Source: Undaria pinnatifida (lineage: Eukaryota; Sar; Phaeophyceae; Laminariales; Alariaceae). From it: DNA of 64,000 nucleotides. The notes beneath the pieces were generated by a model, which made no database searches, was not told the DNA's origin, and saw only the letters and a program-made list of their open reading frames with translations. Below are positions 43,211 to 53,799 of this stretch, piece by piece. Every line of letters starts with the position of its first letter. Within the stretch, counting starts at the first letter, position 1. A program made the translations under genes and the position numbers. Location: the NCBI GenBank assembly GCA_012845835.1, contig JABAKD010000027.1:5201465-5265464 (forward strand), read 5' to 3'.

Positions 43211-43299
43211 TTAACCCCTTTACAGCTGGAATCCCTTTTTGGGGACAAAATTACTTGGAATTGGTATAGGGAGGGGTTTGGGGGCTCTAAAGGGGTTAA
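43211..43299. mobile_element. piggyBac-type MITE, 89 bp including TTAA sites
   Basis: TTAA followed by CCCCTTTA at the left end and TAAAGGGG followed by TTAA at the right: perfect inverted ends beginning CCC and flanked by TTAA. Neighbouring array units give the empty site (TTCCTTAACCCTTTCACTGC), so the TTAA was duplicated on insertion. Confidence 0.75.
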
Positions 43300-43468
43300 C
43301 CCTTTTTCTGCTGCAAGAATGATCTTACGCTGATTCCAAGTACTTACACGTCCCCAAAAACGTTGGGATAATTGTTCAAAAACATTTTTTTTTTTCTCGT
43401 GAGGTGGGGAGTTCCTTTTCACCCTTGAACTAACTGCCGCAAAAAATAATCCCACTGTTTCCGAGTAC

Positions 43469-43557
43469 TTAACCTATTTGGAGCCCCCAAACCCCTCCCT
43501 GTACTAATTTCAAGTAATGTTGCAAAAAAAACGGGTTTCCAGTTGTAAAGGCGTTAA
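43469..43557. mobile_element. piggyBac-type MITE, second copy (opposite orientation)
   Basis: TTAA CCTATTTGGAGCCCCC at the left and TAAAGGCG TTAA at the right; the interior is the reverse complement of the first copy (CCCTCCCTGTACTAATTTCA). Confidence 0.7.
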
Positions 43558-43981
43558 TTAACTCCCTTAACACGTTGGGATAGTTCTTGAAAAACAAACT
43601 TTTTGGGTGAGAAGTCGTACAGAGTTTCTTAACCCTTATCCTGCCGCAAAAAAACGATCCCGCACTAATTCCAAGTACAAGTACTTAGTCCCGAAAGACG
43701 TTAGGACAGTTCTGAGAAGGTTCAAGGGACGACCCCTCTTACCCCCCTGAAAATTCAGGTGCATCTAAGGCCGTAGCATGCGCAACAACGAGAGTATGTA
43801 TTCTTTAGTACATGGGGTACCTGGCATTCCATTTTTTGTTTTGTGTGCATGCTTATACCGTCGTATTCGTCTGCGGCGAGGATGTCGATGACGAGGTCGT
43901 CTGCATCATGTTTTTGAGGCCACCGCTGCTTACACTGGGTAAAGCCAGCGGCGTGAAGCACAACAACGAACGTATATTATG

Positions 43982-44470
43982 AAAAATAAAAATACACTCC
44001 AGCTGTGAGATCGAAGATTTCGTCGAAACTCATATTTGCAAGCTGTGCGTGATACTCCGATCGCGCGTATCACTGGGTGAGTGTCCTCATTAAGGGTATA
44101 GGTCGGCGACTTCCCTTGGAACTACAGTGTATCTTGTACCAGGGCCAACAGGGTGATGTTATTCGGTCTGTGCGCGGAAACTTCAAAACCCGTTTTTTAG
44201 GGGGACAGAATCTGACAGCTGTGGAAGGAAATGCATCAGTTTATCGAGTGTATCCTGTAAGTCATACAACCGGGTGAGGGGAGGGCGGAGATTTTAAGGG
44301 CGTGGGGGCCTGGGTTTGAACAAGAGGGAGCGGAGGGGGGGACGTGCGGGGCAACAATCTGTGCGCGGAAACTATGAATCCTATAAGGGGACAAATCTGA
44401 CGGTTGTGGAAGGAATGCATCAGTTTATCGTGTATATCCTGTAAGGCGTACAACCGGTGAGGAGAGGGCA
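43982..44470 (+). repeat. CTCCAGCTGTGAG repeat family, two copies
   Basis: ACACTCCAGCTGTGAGATCG, ACTCATATTTGCAAGCTGTG, TAGGTCGGCGACTTCCCTTG and GAAGGAAATGCATCAGTTTA; the last third recurs at 44345-44470. Other copies at 47225-47625, 49465-49545 (reverse), 49990-50240 and 53000-53080 (diverged). Confidence 0.75.
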
Positions 44471-45110
44471 GAGTGTACGAAGCGGAAGGGGGGGGGGGGA
44501 GGGAAGGGGATTTCCAACAGCTTTAGGTCGCATATACTTCGATGTATATCTATTCGGAGCTTGCTATGCGCGTGGTGCTATTATAGTCTAGGCGATGGTG
44601 CGGGTGGTGAGGGAGGAGGGGGCGTTTGGGGGGGGGGGGTGGGGAGGGGACATGAATTGAAGCTAAGGCATGGATGGCTAGAAAGGTAATGAGGTGATAT
44701 CATCTATCACCTGTCTGGTAGTTGATTTATTACTCTGGCAGATTTTGATTTTAGGTGTGCCGGCGGGAGAGAACAAAACGAGGGGGGGGGGGGCGATGGG
44801 GGGGGGGGGAATCAAACCCCTTTAGGTCGCATGAATGTGCATCTGGGAGGAACTTTACTGTACGTGCTAGGTCTAGGCGATGGTGCGGGTAGTGGGGAAG
44901 GAGGGGGCGCGGAAATATGAAATAAATGAATTGGAGCTACGGCATGGCTGGTTGGATAGGTAATGAGGTGATATCAACTGCCTGGAAGTGTTTATTTTTC
45001 TAGCGGATTTGGTTTTCGGTGGGACGGCGGGGGAGGGGGGGGGGGGGGGTTGGGGGCGGGAGGGCTGTTTTTTGCGTGTGTGTTAGGGGGGGGGGCTTTT
45101 AGGAATCTCC
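44470..45110 (+). repeat. G-rich two-unit tandem array (~300 bp units)
   Basis: Units start near 44520 and 44818 with TTTAGGTCGCAT, then GTCTAGGCGATGGTGCGGGT, GGTAATGAGGTGATATCA and a homopolymeric G stretch of 8-13. Several G runs could form quadruplexes. No gene. Confidence 0.75.
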
Positions 45111-45149
45111 CGTATATTTCAACAACAGGCCTGGCTATTTATATGAATG

Positions 45150-45255
45150 ACCTTTGTTTTTTGTTTTTTCTGGGGTATTTCTCAGCTGCAGAGTGACTGG
45201 AGCCTGTCCCGTGATCACGGACTTGATTATGCGAGTTAGTGTGAGAACAACATGA
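45150..45255 (+). mobile_element. SINE-like family 2, 3' fragment
   Basis: GAGTGACTGGAGCCTGTCCC, then GATCACGGACTTGATTATGC and GTGTGAGAACAACATG. Confidence 0.6.
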
Positions 45256-45840
45256 ATACAAGACAAAAAATTGGAACAATCATGTAGAGCTGTGGTATAC
45301 GATGTGTTATTGCTTCGTGGTGTGTTATTTTACATGGATCGCAAGATAGAACATTCCAATCGACAGGTGCAACCATGTGGTTACCATGATTTTTAACCGT
45401 GCCGATGTGGGGCTCTGAGGTCGCCAATTATTAGACAAAGATACATATAGCAAATACAACAAGCGAGGTGATGTGGTCATGCACAGTCACCACCTTTGAA
45501 CACGAGGGGGAGAAGTGCAAATCGTCAGTGTTTCGAAAGGAACGCTTGATGTGCCTGCGCCCAATTACATAACTTCGTTAGGCGTATGCTACTTCGTTTG
45601 GCAGAGGTTGGGAGGCGAGCATGCAGACGGCAGGTACGAAATACGTTACGTAATAGGTTGGTAGTGTGGTTCACCGCAATTTTAACATATCTGCCTATAA
45701 TTCCTTTTCACATTGTTATTAACAACGAACGTATATATATGATATATTTCATATGTAACTTCAGAATTTTGATCTCTTTGTTTTGTATAAAATGAACAAA
45801 TACGGTGGACACGGGGTGTGCTGATGCCGTTGGGCAGAAG
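45255..45840. other. No recognisable feature
   Basis: Intronic DNA without a recognised repeat or exon. Confidence 0.4.
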
Positions 45841-46020
45841 CAACCGGGGCTCTTCACGGGTCGGGTCACTTATCGCGGATCGGATCTGGTCAGCGTGAGC
45901 CGGCCCGACACGTGTTGACCAAAAATATCCCGACCCGACCCGTGATATTTCGAACACCGCATATGACCCGACCCGACTCGACCTGCGAGAAGTTTAAAAC
46001 CTCTTGCCCCGAACACCGCT
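45840..46020 (-). repeat. GACCCGACC-type minisatellite block
   Basis: Repeated CCGACCCG and CCCGACC with AAATATC; reverse orientation of the GGGTCGG array at 47930-48260. Confidence 0.6.
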
Positions 46021-46239
46021 GATCGGATTTTGACCATTGAGAGTAACGATTTCATGGGAAGACAAGGCACGCGCACGCCTGGTACCAGGCCCTGGAAATA
46101 ACGGTTGAATGCGAAGACAGGGCACACGCACACCTGGTACCTGGTACCAGTGTGCTGTAGTTTTTGTTTCCGTCCTAACTCTTACCTTGCAGCTCGACTC
46201 CTGCGCAATTGCTCGTGCGAGTTTTTTTGCGAATTACTT

Positions 46240-46530
46240 TCAACGGTCTTCCGGACAAGCCGTTGTTTCAGGTCAGGTCACAGGTGTCTCCCCGTCTCCC
46301 CGCCCCGGGATATGCCTTCAAATTTATCACACGCCCGGTTCAGCAATCCCCTCTTGCACGTCGAACGGCCTTCGGGGCAAAGCCGTGGCCACAGGTGTCT
46401 CGTCTCCCTTTCTCCCCCTCGCACAGGCGTTTATATATTATTTATCGTGCACAATCGTGCATAGGGTTCAGCGTTCCCCCTTATCGGCGATTGCCAATGT
46501 TACCAGCGATTTTTGCGCTCTTGTTCGTTA
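46240..46530 (-). mobile_element. SINE family 1, diverged double 3' segment
   Basis: Two successive copies of the reverse core (GGTCACAGGTGTCTCC and GGCCACAGGTGTCTCG), each followed by a C-rich stretch and GGTTCAGC. It looks like a tandem pair or an older relative of family 1. Confidence 0.45.
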
Positions 46531-46639
46531 TTTGCTGGCGACGGAAGAAGACCCGGCAAACATATACCGCCTTGTGTAAAAACAGCAACCGATGTTCGAA
46601 TCCAAGCGCAGCCGCTAGCGGGCATGGTGGGGTGACAGT

Positions 46640-46860
46640 GTATGGGCCATGGCGGCGGTACAGCAGTAGCGGGGTCTCTAGTGCCTGCTTAGTAGTGCCG
46701 GTTGCCCGCTATAGTGCTTGTGAAATCGCTTGGCACGTGTGAGAACAACGAGTAGCATCGGCATGCGGATTAGTGCCGGTTGCCGCTGCTGTGCCGGTGT
46801 TTCCGGCACTATAGCGGCAACCGGCTTTATAGAGGGGCCACCGCTGCTGTAGTATACCAG
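46640..46860. repeat. Family 7 repeat copy
   Basis: TAGTGCCGGTTGCCCGCTAT, GAAATCGCTTGGCACGTGTG and ACTATAGCGGCAACCGGCTT; the last is an inverse of the first, giving hairpin potential. Confidence 0.6.
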
Positions 46861-47224
46861 GTACATATTGTGAAAAATTGTTTCGTACCGTTATACGGTA
46901 TGCCAGTAAAGATGAAAAAATTCTATCGTAGTACGAGTACCTGGTACGAAGTAGCCTATAAGGTAGGGGTAGTCTACCGCTAAGATTGAACCGCGTTTTT
47001 TTACCGTGTTTTTTCGAATCGGTACCCACCAATGCGCAGAATGGTGAGACTACTGCTGTGGATCGAAATCGCCGTTTTGGTAAACCTGTCCTGTTGAATC
47101 TGGCAGCATCGAGGGGAGTCATTGGCCTACATCCTCAAATATCCTCAAAAGGAAAGAACCCCCCCCCCCGTGAAAACGCGCGGCCGGAAGTATCACGCTG
47201 CTCCCCAAAGAATGAGTAGGGACC

Positions 47225-47625
47225 ACTCAACTGGTCGAATTCACAGCTGTGAGTATATTATCAAAAATAAATACACTCCAGCTGTGAGATCGATGATTTT
47301 GTCGAAACTCATCTTTGCAAGCTGTTTGTGATACTCGCGCGCTGTGAGTATATTATAAAAATTAAAATACACTCCAGCTGTGAGATCGATGATTTTGTCG
47401 AAACTCATCTTTGCAAGCTGTTTGTGATACTCCGATCGCGCGTATTACGGGTTGTGTGTCCTCATTAAGGATATAGGTCGGCGACTCCCCTTGCAACTCG
47501 TACAGAGTGTAGCTATCAGGGTCAACAGGGTGATGTTAGGCAGTCTATGCGCGGAAACTATAAAACCCGTTTCTGAGGGGGACATAATCTGACAGCTGTG
47601 GAAGGAAATGCATCAGTGTGAGTAT
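47225..47625 (+). repeat. CTCCAGCTGTGAG repeat family, tandem pair
   Basis: A short copy (47258-47340) is followed by a full copy (47345-47625): GAAACTCATCTTTGCAAGCT occurs in both. Confidence 0.8.
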
Positions 47626-47929
47626 ATGAAGTATTTTCATAGTAATAGTTTTTTCGGTCAACTTGCCGTTTTTTTCGTGTGTGCGGCGTAACGGACGGAC
47701 TGCTGTGCGCTTGACGTCCAGCTAGCGGCCAGGCGGCATGCAGACTCGGCGCGGCGCATCATTTGATGTACCCCGTGACGCCGAATACCTCGTGTGATAG
47801 GCAGACGCACGCACGCGCTAATGGCCCTTTTGGATTTGCACCCATGTGTTGGGAGAAAACTACTTGGATTTAGTGTTATAGCAAGTACCAGTTTAATTTC
47901 AAGGCATTTCACGGATCCGGCGAGGTATT

Positions 47930-48260
47930 TCGAACCCCCCCCGGGTCGAATCGGGTCGGGTCAGCAAGACTTAGTGCTGAAATTGGGTCTAGTTGGGTCG
48001 GATCAGGAGATTTTCAAATATCATGGGTCGGGCCGGGTCTGGTCGGGTCTGGTCACAGGAGGTTTCCAAATATCACGGGTCGAGCCGGGTCTGGTCGGGT
48101 CGGGTCAGGAACTTTCCAAATATCACAGGTCGAGCCGGGTCTGGTCGGGTCGGGTCAGGAGGTTTCCAAATATCACGGGCCGAGCCGGGTCTGGTCGGGT
48201 CGGGTCAGGAGGTTTCCAAATATCACGGGTCGGGCCGGATCACCCGGGCCTGATCCGACC
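47930..48260 (+). repeat. GGGTCGGGTC minisatellite, ~53 bp units
   Basis: About six units of GAGCCGGGTCTGGTCGGGTC, GGTCAGGAGGTTTCCAAATA, TCACGG. The 53 bp unit makes the repeat drift through three frames. Confidence 0.9.
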
Positions 48261-48630
48261 CGCGGTAAGAGATCCGATCCTCGAAAAGCTCTGAAAACAT
48301 ATACTACCAGTGCTTTGTGATTAAAAGGGTTAACGCCGTTTGAAAACTGCATGGACGCTTACGAGGTAGGGGACAACGTGCTTTGCATTTTGTGCTTGCA
48401 TTTTGTGAGATATCTTTTGATTACCTGGTAGTGTATTTTTTTCAATACTTGAAGGGTTGGTAGCGGCCCGGACTATTATGGAAGACCCGACGCTTTGTGC
48501 AGGAAAAGCAGAGCACGCAGCCGCCCTTAGTCAAGGGTGTCACTCGATTCTCCTGCTGTTCATTCAGAGAACAGACAGCTGTACAGGCAGTACGGGCCAT
48601 GATGTGGTGTGATACGTGTGTGTTGTCTTC

Positions 48631-48966
48631 TTAACTCCTTTAGAGCCCCAAAATATTTCCTTATACTATTACGGAGATCCATTGTTAACAGGGGTAAATG
48701 CCCTATCATGTTGCAAAAAAATCACCGAAAAATTCTCATAATTTTCGCAATAGCTCGGCCAGAACATCATATTATTCGTTTGTTTTTTTCGCGTCGTGAC
48801 CATGAGGCCTATGCGAACAATCCAAGCTATCGTTTACCGTTATCGACGAAGAATTGACAGAGTTATGACCCCATAGGCATTAAATGACCCCTGTTAACGG
48901 TGGATCTCCGTAATAATTTCAAGCAAATTGTACCCCGAAAAGGGTTTTCAGTTGGAAAGGCGTTAA
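48631..48966. mobile_element. piggyBac-type MITE interrupted by another MITE
   Basis: TTAA CTCCTTTAGAGCCCC at 48631 and TTGGAAAGGCG TTAA ending 48966 are the ends of the 89 bp family. The 336 bp length is explained by a 247 bp element inside (48668-48914). Confidence 0.7.
48668..48914. mobile_element. Nested MITE with long inverted ends
   Basis: The left end ATTACGGAGATCCATTGTTA followed by ACAGGGGT is the near-perfect reverse complement of the right end ACCCCTGTTAACGGTGGATC followed by TCCGTAAT. Inserted in the outer MITE between TATACT and AATTTCAAG, adjacent in the intact copies. Confidence 0.7.
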
Positions 48967-49464
48967 GTCCGTTAGAAGTGCGCCCACAACTTCTGGGGAT
49001 GAGCCACGTGGGATTGGTGTGGGATACGTTTTCCAGCTCAAAAGGGGTTGAAACCGTTCTTTCTACCCAACGGCATATCCACCAGCAAGCGCACCCAGTG
49101 GCAAGAGAACGAAACGTTACCTCTTTTTTTTCTTGTTCTTGGCAGTGTCATGCATGCAGACCTGGAGTCGAAGAAGACAGCAGTTTCGCCCTTGAGTTAC
49201 AGATACTTATTATTCCATAATTTGTTATTTGTCATTTGCCGCCCATGTGACTTGACACCACGCTGCTACTTAGTATTTTGCGTGGAACCCTCGGAGGTCC
49301 TACACCCTTGACAGCGCGCGTTTTCCCTTGCTTGGCATGTCTCCTGCTTGGCGCGTCTTCAGCTTGACACGGCTCCTTCTTGACAGGCCTCCTGCTTGAC
49401 ACGTCTCCTGGCATAGTGTTGGCGCAGACAGCGGTTCTTCCGACTTTCATGTGATAAATGCTTG

Positions 49465-49545
49465 TACACACACAGCTCGCAAAGATGAGGTTCGACAAAA
49501 TCTTCGATCTCACAGCTGGAGTGTATTTTTATGTTTATAATATAC
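49465..49545 (-). repeat. CTCCAGCTGTGAG repeat family, reverse fragment
   Basis: AGCTCGCAAAGATGAGGTTC and CGATCTCACAGCTGGAGTGT. Preceded at 49320-49420 by repeated CTTG(A/G)C(A/G)CG and CTCCTGCTTG motifs. Confidence 0.65.
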
Positions 49546-50577
49546 TTGTACATATCTTTATTCAGATGGGTACCGGAACAATTATGAGCGGATCCTCGCG
49601 GATTCTACAAATATGCCAATGCCAACAATGAATCAGTGGAATCGTATTTTTGCATTCTCACTGCTGCTGCAGCAGCTTTGCAGCTTTGTGATTCCCCCTC
49701 CCCACCGGCAAGGCGCCTCGTCCTCGTTCTCGTTCTCGTCGAACATTTACTGTATCATGGACTTTTTTTTTTTATATGTTATGTTAAGACACTTTTACAG
49801 CTTGCGCAATGCTCACTTGTCATTGCTATGTTTGAAGACACTACATTGATCACACATTTGCGGATTTCTTTGCTGCAGAATGTAGTCACTAGAAAAAATT
49901 AGCAATGTAGTAACGGGAGTACAAGCAAAACTACGTATCTTATAAAGGTATTTCAAACACGTCAGATGTGAGTTCAACCGATTGAATGGTCTATACTCAT
50001 CTTTGCAAGCTGCGTGCTACTTCGGCCGCGCGTTTTTTCAGGTGTTTTAGCTCATCTTTGAGGATATAAGTCAAAATTGCGGATTTGCTTATTGCGGATT
50101 TGTCGTCGTGCGCGGAGCGGAGTGCGACGGGAGCGCTTTGGGTTACTTTATAGCCGTATCTTGTACAAGTATCTCCGACGAGGGAGCGTAATTTTTGCGG
50201 TTAGCGGTCTCCGCGCATACCGCGATGAATCACTTTGGGCCGTTGCTACTGCATTTTTTATCCCACATTATTTTCAAGTTGTTCGTTCCAAAACACATGA
50301 CGCAGTTCTTAATGAGTTAAGGGGGTCGTTTTTCACCGATGCATTGCAAGCTGTTTGCCAATTAATTCGGCATGATTTGGCAAAGCTTTTGGCAATTTTA
50401 TTTTTTTCTTCAATAATCGAAATAGGAACACTCCACAATAGCAAATAGCGAATGAAAAACTTATATGAACTTGCCAAGGAAGGACTGTCATACGGAAACA
50501 TCCAACGAAAACTTTGGCCAAAAAAGTGATTTAACAGTTTGGCAAATCCCAAAATTAAGTTCCATGAACTTGCCAAT

Positions 50578-50890
50578 TTGGCGTGAAAAACTTGCCCAAT
50601 ATGTATGCCGTTGATAATGGCCTTCCTGAGATCAAGAAAAGCCTCGAAGAAAAGGCAATATATTTCTTCGAATGCCGGTTTTGTTCAAAACCGACGAATT
50701 GAATTTATTATATGATACTGGGGTGTCCCACCGGAATTTGGCGTGAAAAACTTGCCCAAAATATGTGTGTCGTTAATAATGGCCTTCCTGAGAGCGGGAA
50801 AAGCCTCGAAGAAAAGGCAATATATTTCTTCGAATTTCAGTTTTGTTCAAAACCGACGAATTAAGTTTCTTATATGATACTGGGGTGTCG
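50578..50890 (+). repeat. Two-unit ~160 bp tandem duplication
   Basis: GGCGTGAAAAACTTGCCCAA, TAATGGCCTTCCTGAGA, AAGCCTCGAAGAAAAGGCAA and GTTTTGTTCAAAACCGACGA occur in both units. Confidence 0.9.
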
Positions 50891-51940
50891 TACCGACGGA
50901 TAGACGTTCAGGATTGGATGCAAGGGTAAGCGGTGGTCACTCTCGAAGCTTCACACGTCTCGCGTGCGTAGCCCTGCGAGTACAGCAGAGCACACGAGCG
51001 GAACGACACTTCCCTTGCCGATTGATAAGCTAACACAGTAGAAGCTAGTCTCTACTGCTGTGGTTTCTAGTTTACGGCGTCGGTCACACGCAGCGGCTCG
51101 GGCCGGTGGGGTAGGGGATGATTTTTAAAGTGCAATGGGAGGAGATATAAGGACGCGCGCGCTGCATGATGATGATTTGTGCTGCTGTTGTTGCGCCCTT
51201 TTTCTGTGTAGTCGGCGGATAACATCGTCTGCTTCTCTTGTTTTGTTCGATATACATGTTGGTCCCCAAAAACAGTTTGGGTTTTGAAATTGACTATGCT
51301 TTTATCATACAATAGTACCAGGTACTGTTTGTTGTTGTACACTCTTTCGAGACAGACGGTTGGTAAGGTAGCACTTGCCGTGTTTTTGGTTGATGCACAT
51401 GGGTTCCACGAAGGGCTAGCAGTTTAGTCTAGCGATAAAATAGACGAGAAGTTCGGTGTTATCATGGTGAAGGCTGTACAGCATGCGATAGTTCATGCTA
51501 CGGGAGAGGTCCCTCGAAACTCGTTATGGTGCTGGTTGCCCCGCTATGGTGCCTGGTCGTTTGGGGCGTATGGGAAAAACCAATGATGTCTACTTGGTAA
51601 TACCGATTGCCGATATAGTGCCGGTTGCCACTGCAGAGGGACCATTGCTGCAGTATGCGCGCTTGTCGCACAACTCCTCAATCGTTTGCCGGGTACGTAT
51701 TGTGGAACCATGTTCGTCCGTTGTCTCGAAGCTAGTACGTTCCACTGCTTGCTGTCGGTGAGCACCCCGTAGCCAGCATTAAGAAAGCCACCTTTGACCC
51801 CCTTAACATACGAAGCCCACGTTGCTTTTTATGTCAGCGTTAATTTTTGTTTCGTTTTTTTTCCTCTCAAGTTCCGAAAGGGTTAACACTCGCACGAGCA
51901 CTATGGTACCGCATAGACGTATCATTTTGTTGGCGTCGTC
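50890..51940. other. Mostly unrecognised, with a family 7 copy
   Basis: The segment 51530-51700 (TAATACCGATTGCCGATATA, GTGCCGGTTGCCACTG) is family 7. The rest shows nothing I can name. Confidence 0.4.
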
Positions 51941-52140
51941 GTGGTCATCGATGACGCAACTGGCACGGCATCGAAGTACGCATATAGCAGTTTCGATGGT
52001 GGTGGTGATCGCGGTTGTGACGATGATGATGATATTGATGATGGCGGTCATAATTTTGATGATGCTGTTGTCAATCGTAATTTTGATGACGATGATACCA
52101 TTAATCAGGGTAACGAGGATTATGGTGATGGCGGCGGTGA
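51940..52140 (+). repeat. GAT/GGC-rich low-complexity tract
   Basis: Irregular GATGATGATGATATTGATGA-type repeats. One frame gives an Asp/Gly-rich peptide, but it has no acceptor or donor matching the flanking exons' phases, so I read it as a microsatellite. Confidence 0.6.
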
Positions 52141-52179
52141 TAGCGTTTTATGGCGATGTTTAATGATGCCGGTGATGCC

Positions 52180-52394
52180 GCGTACAGCGCAAACCGCGCA
52201 ACGCGCACAAGAAACGGTTTCGTGTTTATTGCATCCTGTACCGCCCCGCCGACTCGTTTGCAGCCCTGTTTCGGACGTGCACAGACCCCTCTTACCCCTT
52301 CGGCGACAGTGGCTTCGTTCTCTGCTTACCGCGCCAACCGCGTCTCCCACAAAAAACATCGCCCTCGTTTTGTTTTCGTCGCCGCGTTTTATAG
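52180..52394 (+). repeat. Diverged duplication of the exon 3 acceptor region
   Basis: CGCAAACCGCGCAACGCGCA to CAG-CCCTGTTTCGGACGTG (acceptor AG 52262-52263) parallels CGCCAACCGCGTCTCCCACA to TAG-CCCTATTCCGGACGTG (52393-52394), offset 131 bp. The upstream copy keeps an AG and the first bases of exon 3. Confidence 0.65.
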
Positions 52395-52566
52395 CCCTAT
52401 TCCGGACGTGACGATAGCCCTCTACCGCTTCGACGACCCCGCGATACCGGGAGTGGTGCTGCCCCCGTCGGGAAACTCTTCCCCCGGAGACATCCAGCTC
52501 AACCATAACAACTCCATCGTGCAGCTCGACGGATCCGATGTCCAAGTGGGATGCAACGGAGACGTG
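52395..52566 (+). CDS. Secreted N-glycoprotein, exon 3
   Basis: Follows a T-rich tract ending TTTTATAG (AG 52393-52394) and ends at GTG-GTGAGT (donor 52567-52572). Its 172 nt complete the split Ser codon and then give 57 codons: PIPDVTIALYRFDDPAIPG, then SSPGDIQLNHNNSIVQLDG and VQVGCNGDV. Sequons NSS and NNS. Ends in phase 0, matching exon 4. A diverged copy of its acceptor and first bases lies 131 bp upstream (see the finding on the decoy acceptor). Confidence 0.8.
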
Positions 52567-52739
52567 GTGAGTGGCGTATTCCCAGATATAATTGTGCCGA
52601 CCAGCTGCTAAAACCCCATTGAGGCCCATTTACATTCGACCGAGAAAAAACGCGAGCGCGCGCAGCCGTCAAGGAAGAACGTGCAGCAGAACACGATGTG
52701 TACGAGTATCAGTGTGCTGTGCGCGTGTAGTATTGTTGT

Positions 52740-52945
52740 AGTACAAGTCCTCACGTCGCAGGTTCGACGTACACCCACCCGGCCCGAGCTGCTTGGACTG
52801 CTTTGTGTGGCCGGAACCCTATAGTGGTCAATAAGGTCAAGGTGATCACTCTCCCCCCCAAAGAAAAATATGTTTTCCCTCCGCCATGTCCATGGTCATA
52901 GGGCTACGGCCATGCACAAGCTGAGTACACCCCCCCCCCTCCCGA
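52740..52945 (+). mobile_element. C-tailed repeat (family 8) copy
   Basis: GTCGCAGGTTCGACGTACAC (B-box-like), TTTGTGTGGCCGGAACCCTA, CATAGGGCTACGGCCATGCA and a C run at about 52930. The left part resembles 60-160 in reverse context. Confidence 0.5.
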
Positions 52946-53799
52946 CATGTTTCCTCTTTTCAAGCCCCGAAGGAGCTGTACCCACGTTTGTTATTTAAAA
53001 TTTTAAAATTATTAATGTGCTTCGTACATCCTTTGAGATCGAGGATTTCACCGTAGCTCATCTTTGCAAGCTTTGCAAGGAATGTGTGTACAATTTTTGG
53101 CTCGAACCACTTGAAATTGGAGTAGGACAGTTTTTAGGGAAGATGTCGCTTGACGGTCTAGTTTTGTCCCGCAAGGCCTCTTTAGACGTGATATACTTTT
53201 ATAAAGCGGTTCTTGACGGTTGCCCGTCAAGTCCGTCAAACGTCAAGAGTGCCGTCAACCGACATCTTTACTTTTTAGCAGTAGACATAGTCTAAGAGTT
53301 AAACCTCGCCCGTTATATGGCTCGCGTGCTCGCGGGGCGGGCTGGGGTGGTTCCCGCTATTCGCCACGTAGCAGCCGATAAAATAGCAGCAGCAGCAGCA
53401 GCAGCAGCATTGTTCCCTCTCTTTGCGAGTGTCTCCGCAACGGTTTTATTCTTTCTTTTTACGCACGACCGAGCGGTGAGAATGATCTGTTGATGCCCAC
53501 TTATGGTGTCCCTCGTAATTTGCTGCTCGTAGGGCAAGTATTTGGTGGAAGTTGTTGTTGTTGCTGCTGCTTCTTCTGCTGTCGATGCTTCTTCTGCGTT
53601 TTTTTTTTTTTCGGCGACGCGCCGAGTCAATGCAAACAATGTATAGTAGTGACTGTTGCAATATATCCTATCGCCGTTGTACGTGTAGATATGCGGATAC
53701 AGAACTGTCTGCCCAGCAGCGAAGAGCCAGTGCGGCAATTAGTTGACTATGCTTTGACGACTTATGATACACAGTTTTCATAATAGACATGCGTCGGCG

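Larger units (their letters stand above)
42712..43720 (+). repeat. Tandem array, ~120 bp units, with MITE insertions
   Basis: About seven to eight diverged units with GGGTGAGA.GTAGAGAGTT, TTAACCCTTTCACTGCTGCA, ACTGATTCCAAGTACT and CCCCAAAAACGTTGGGAC. Two TTAA MITEs (43211-43299 and 43469-43557) lie inside it. Confidence 0.85.
42406..52394 (+). other. Intron 2 of the secreted-glycoprotein gene (~10.0 kb)
   Basis: GTAAAG...TTATAG, phase 2. Holds a 120 bp-period array with a piggyBac-type MITE inserted in it, G-rich arrays, the CTCCAGCTGTGAG repeat family, GGGTCGG minisatellites and an Asp-codon-rich GAT tract (51940-52140). A 123-codon plus frame at 50077-50448 is not recognised. Confidence 0.65.

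Noticed and set aside
51941-52411. Asp-rich frame as an extra exon of the secreted-glycoprotein gene
   Set aside because: Low-complexity GAT tract; exon 2 (phase 2) already joins exon 3 in the right phase and no splice pair fits an inserted exon here.
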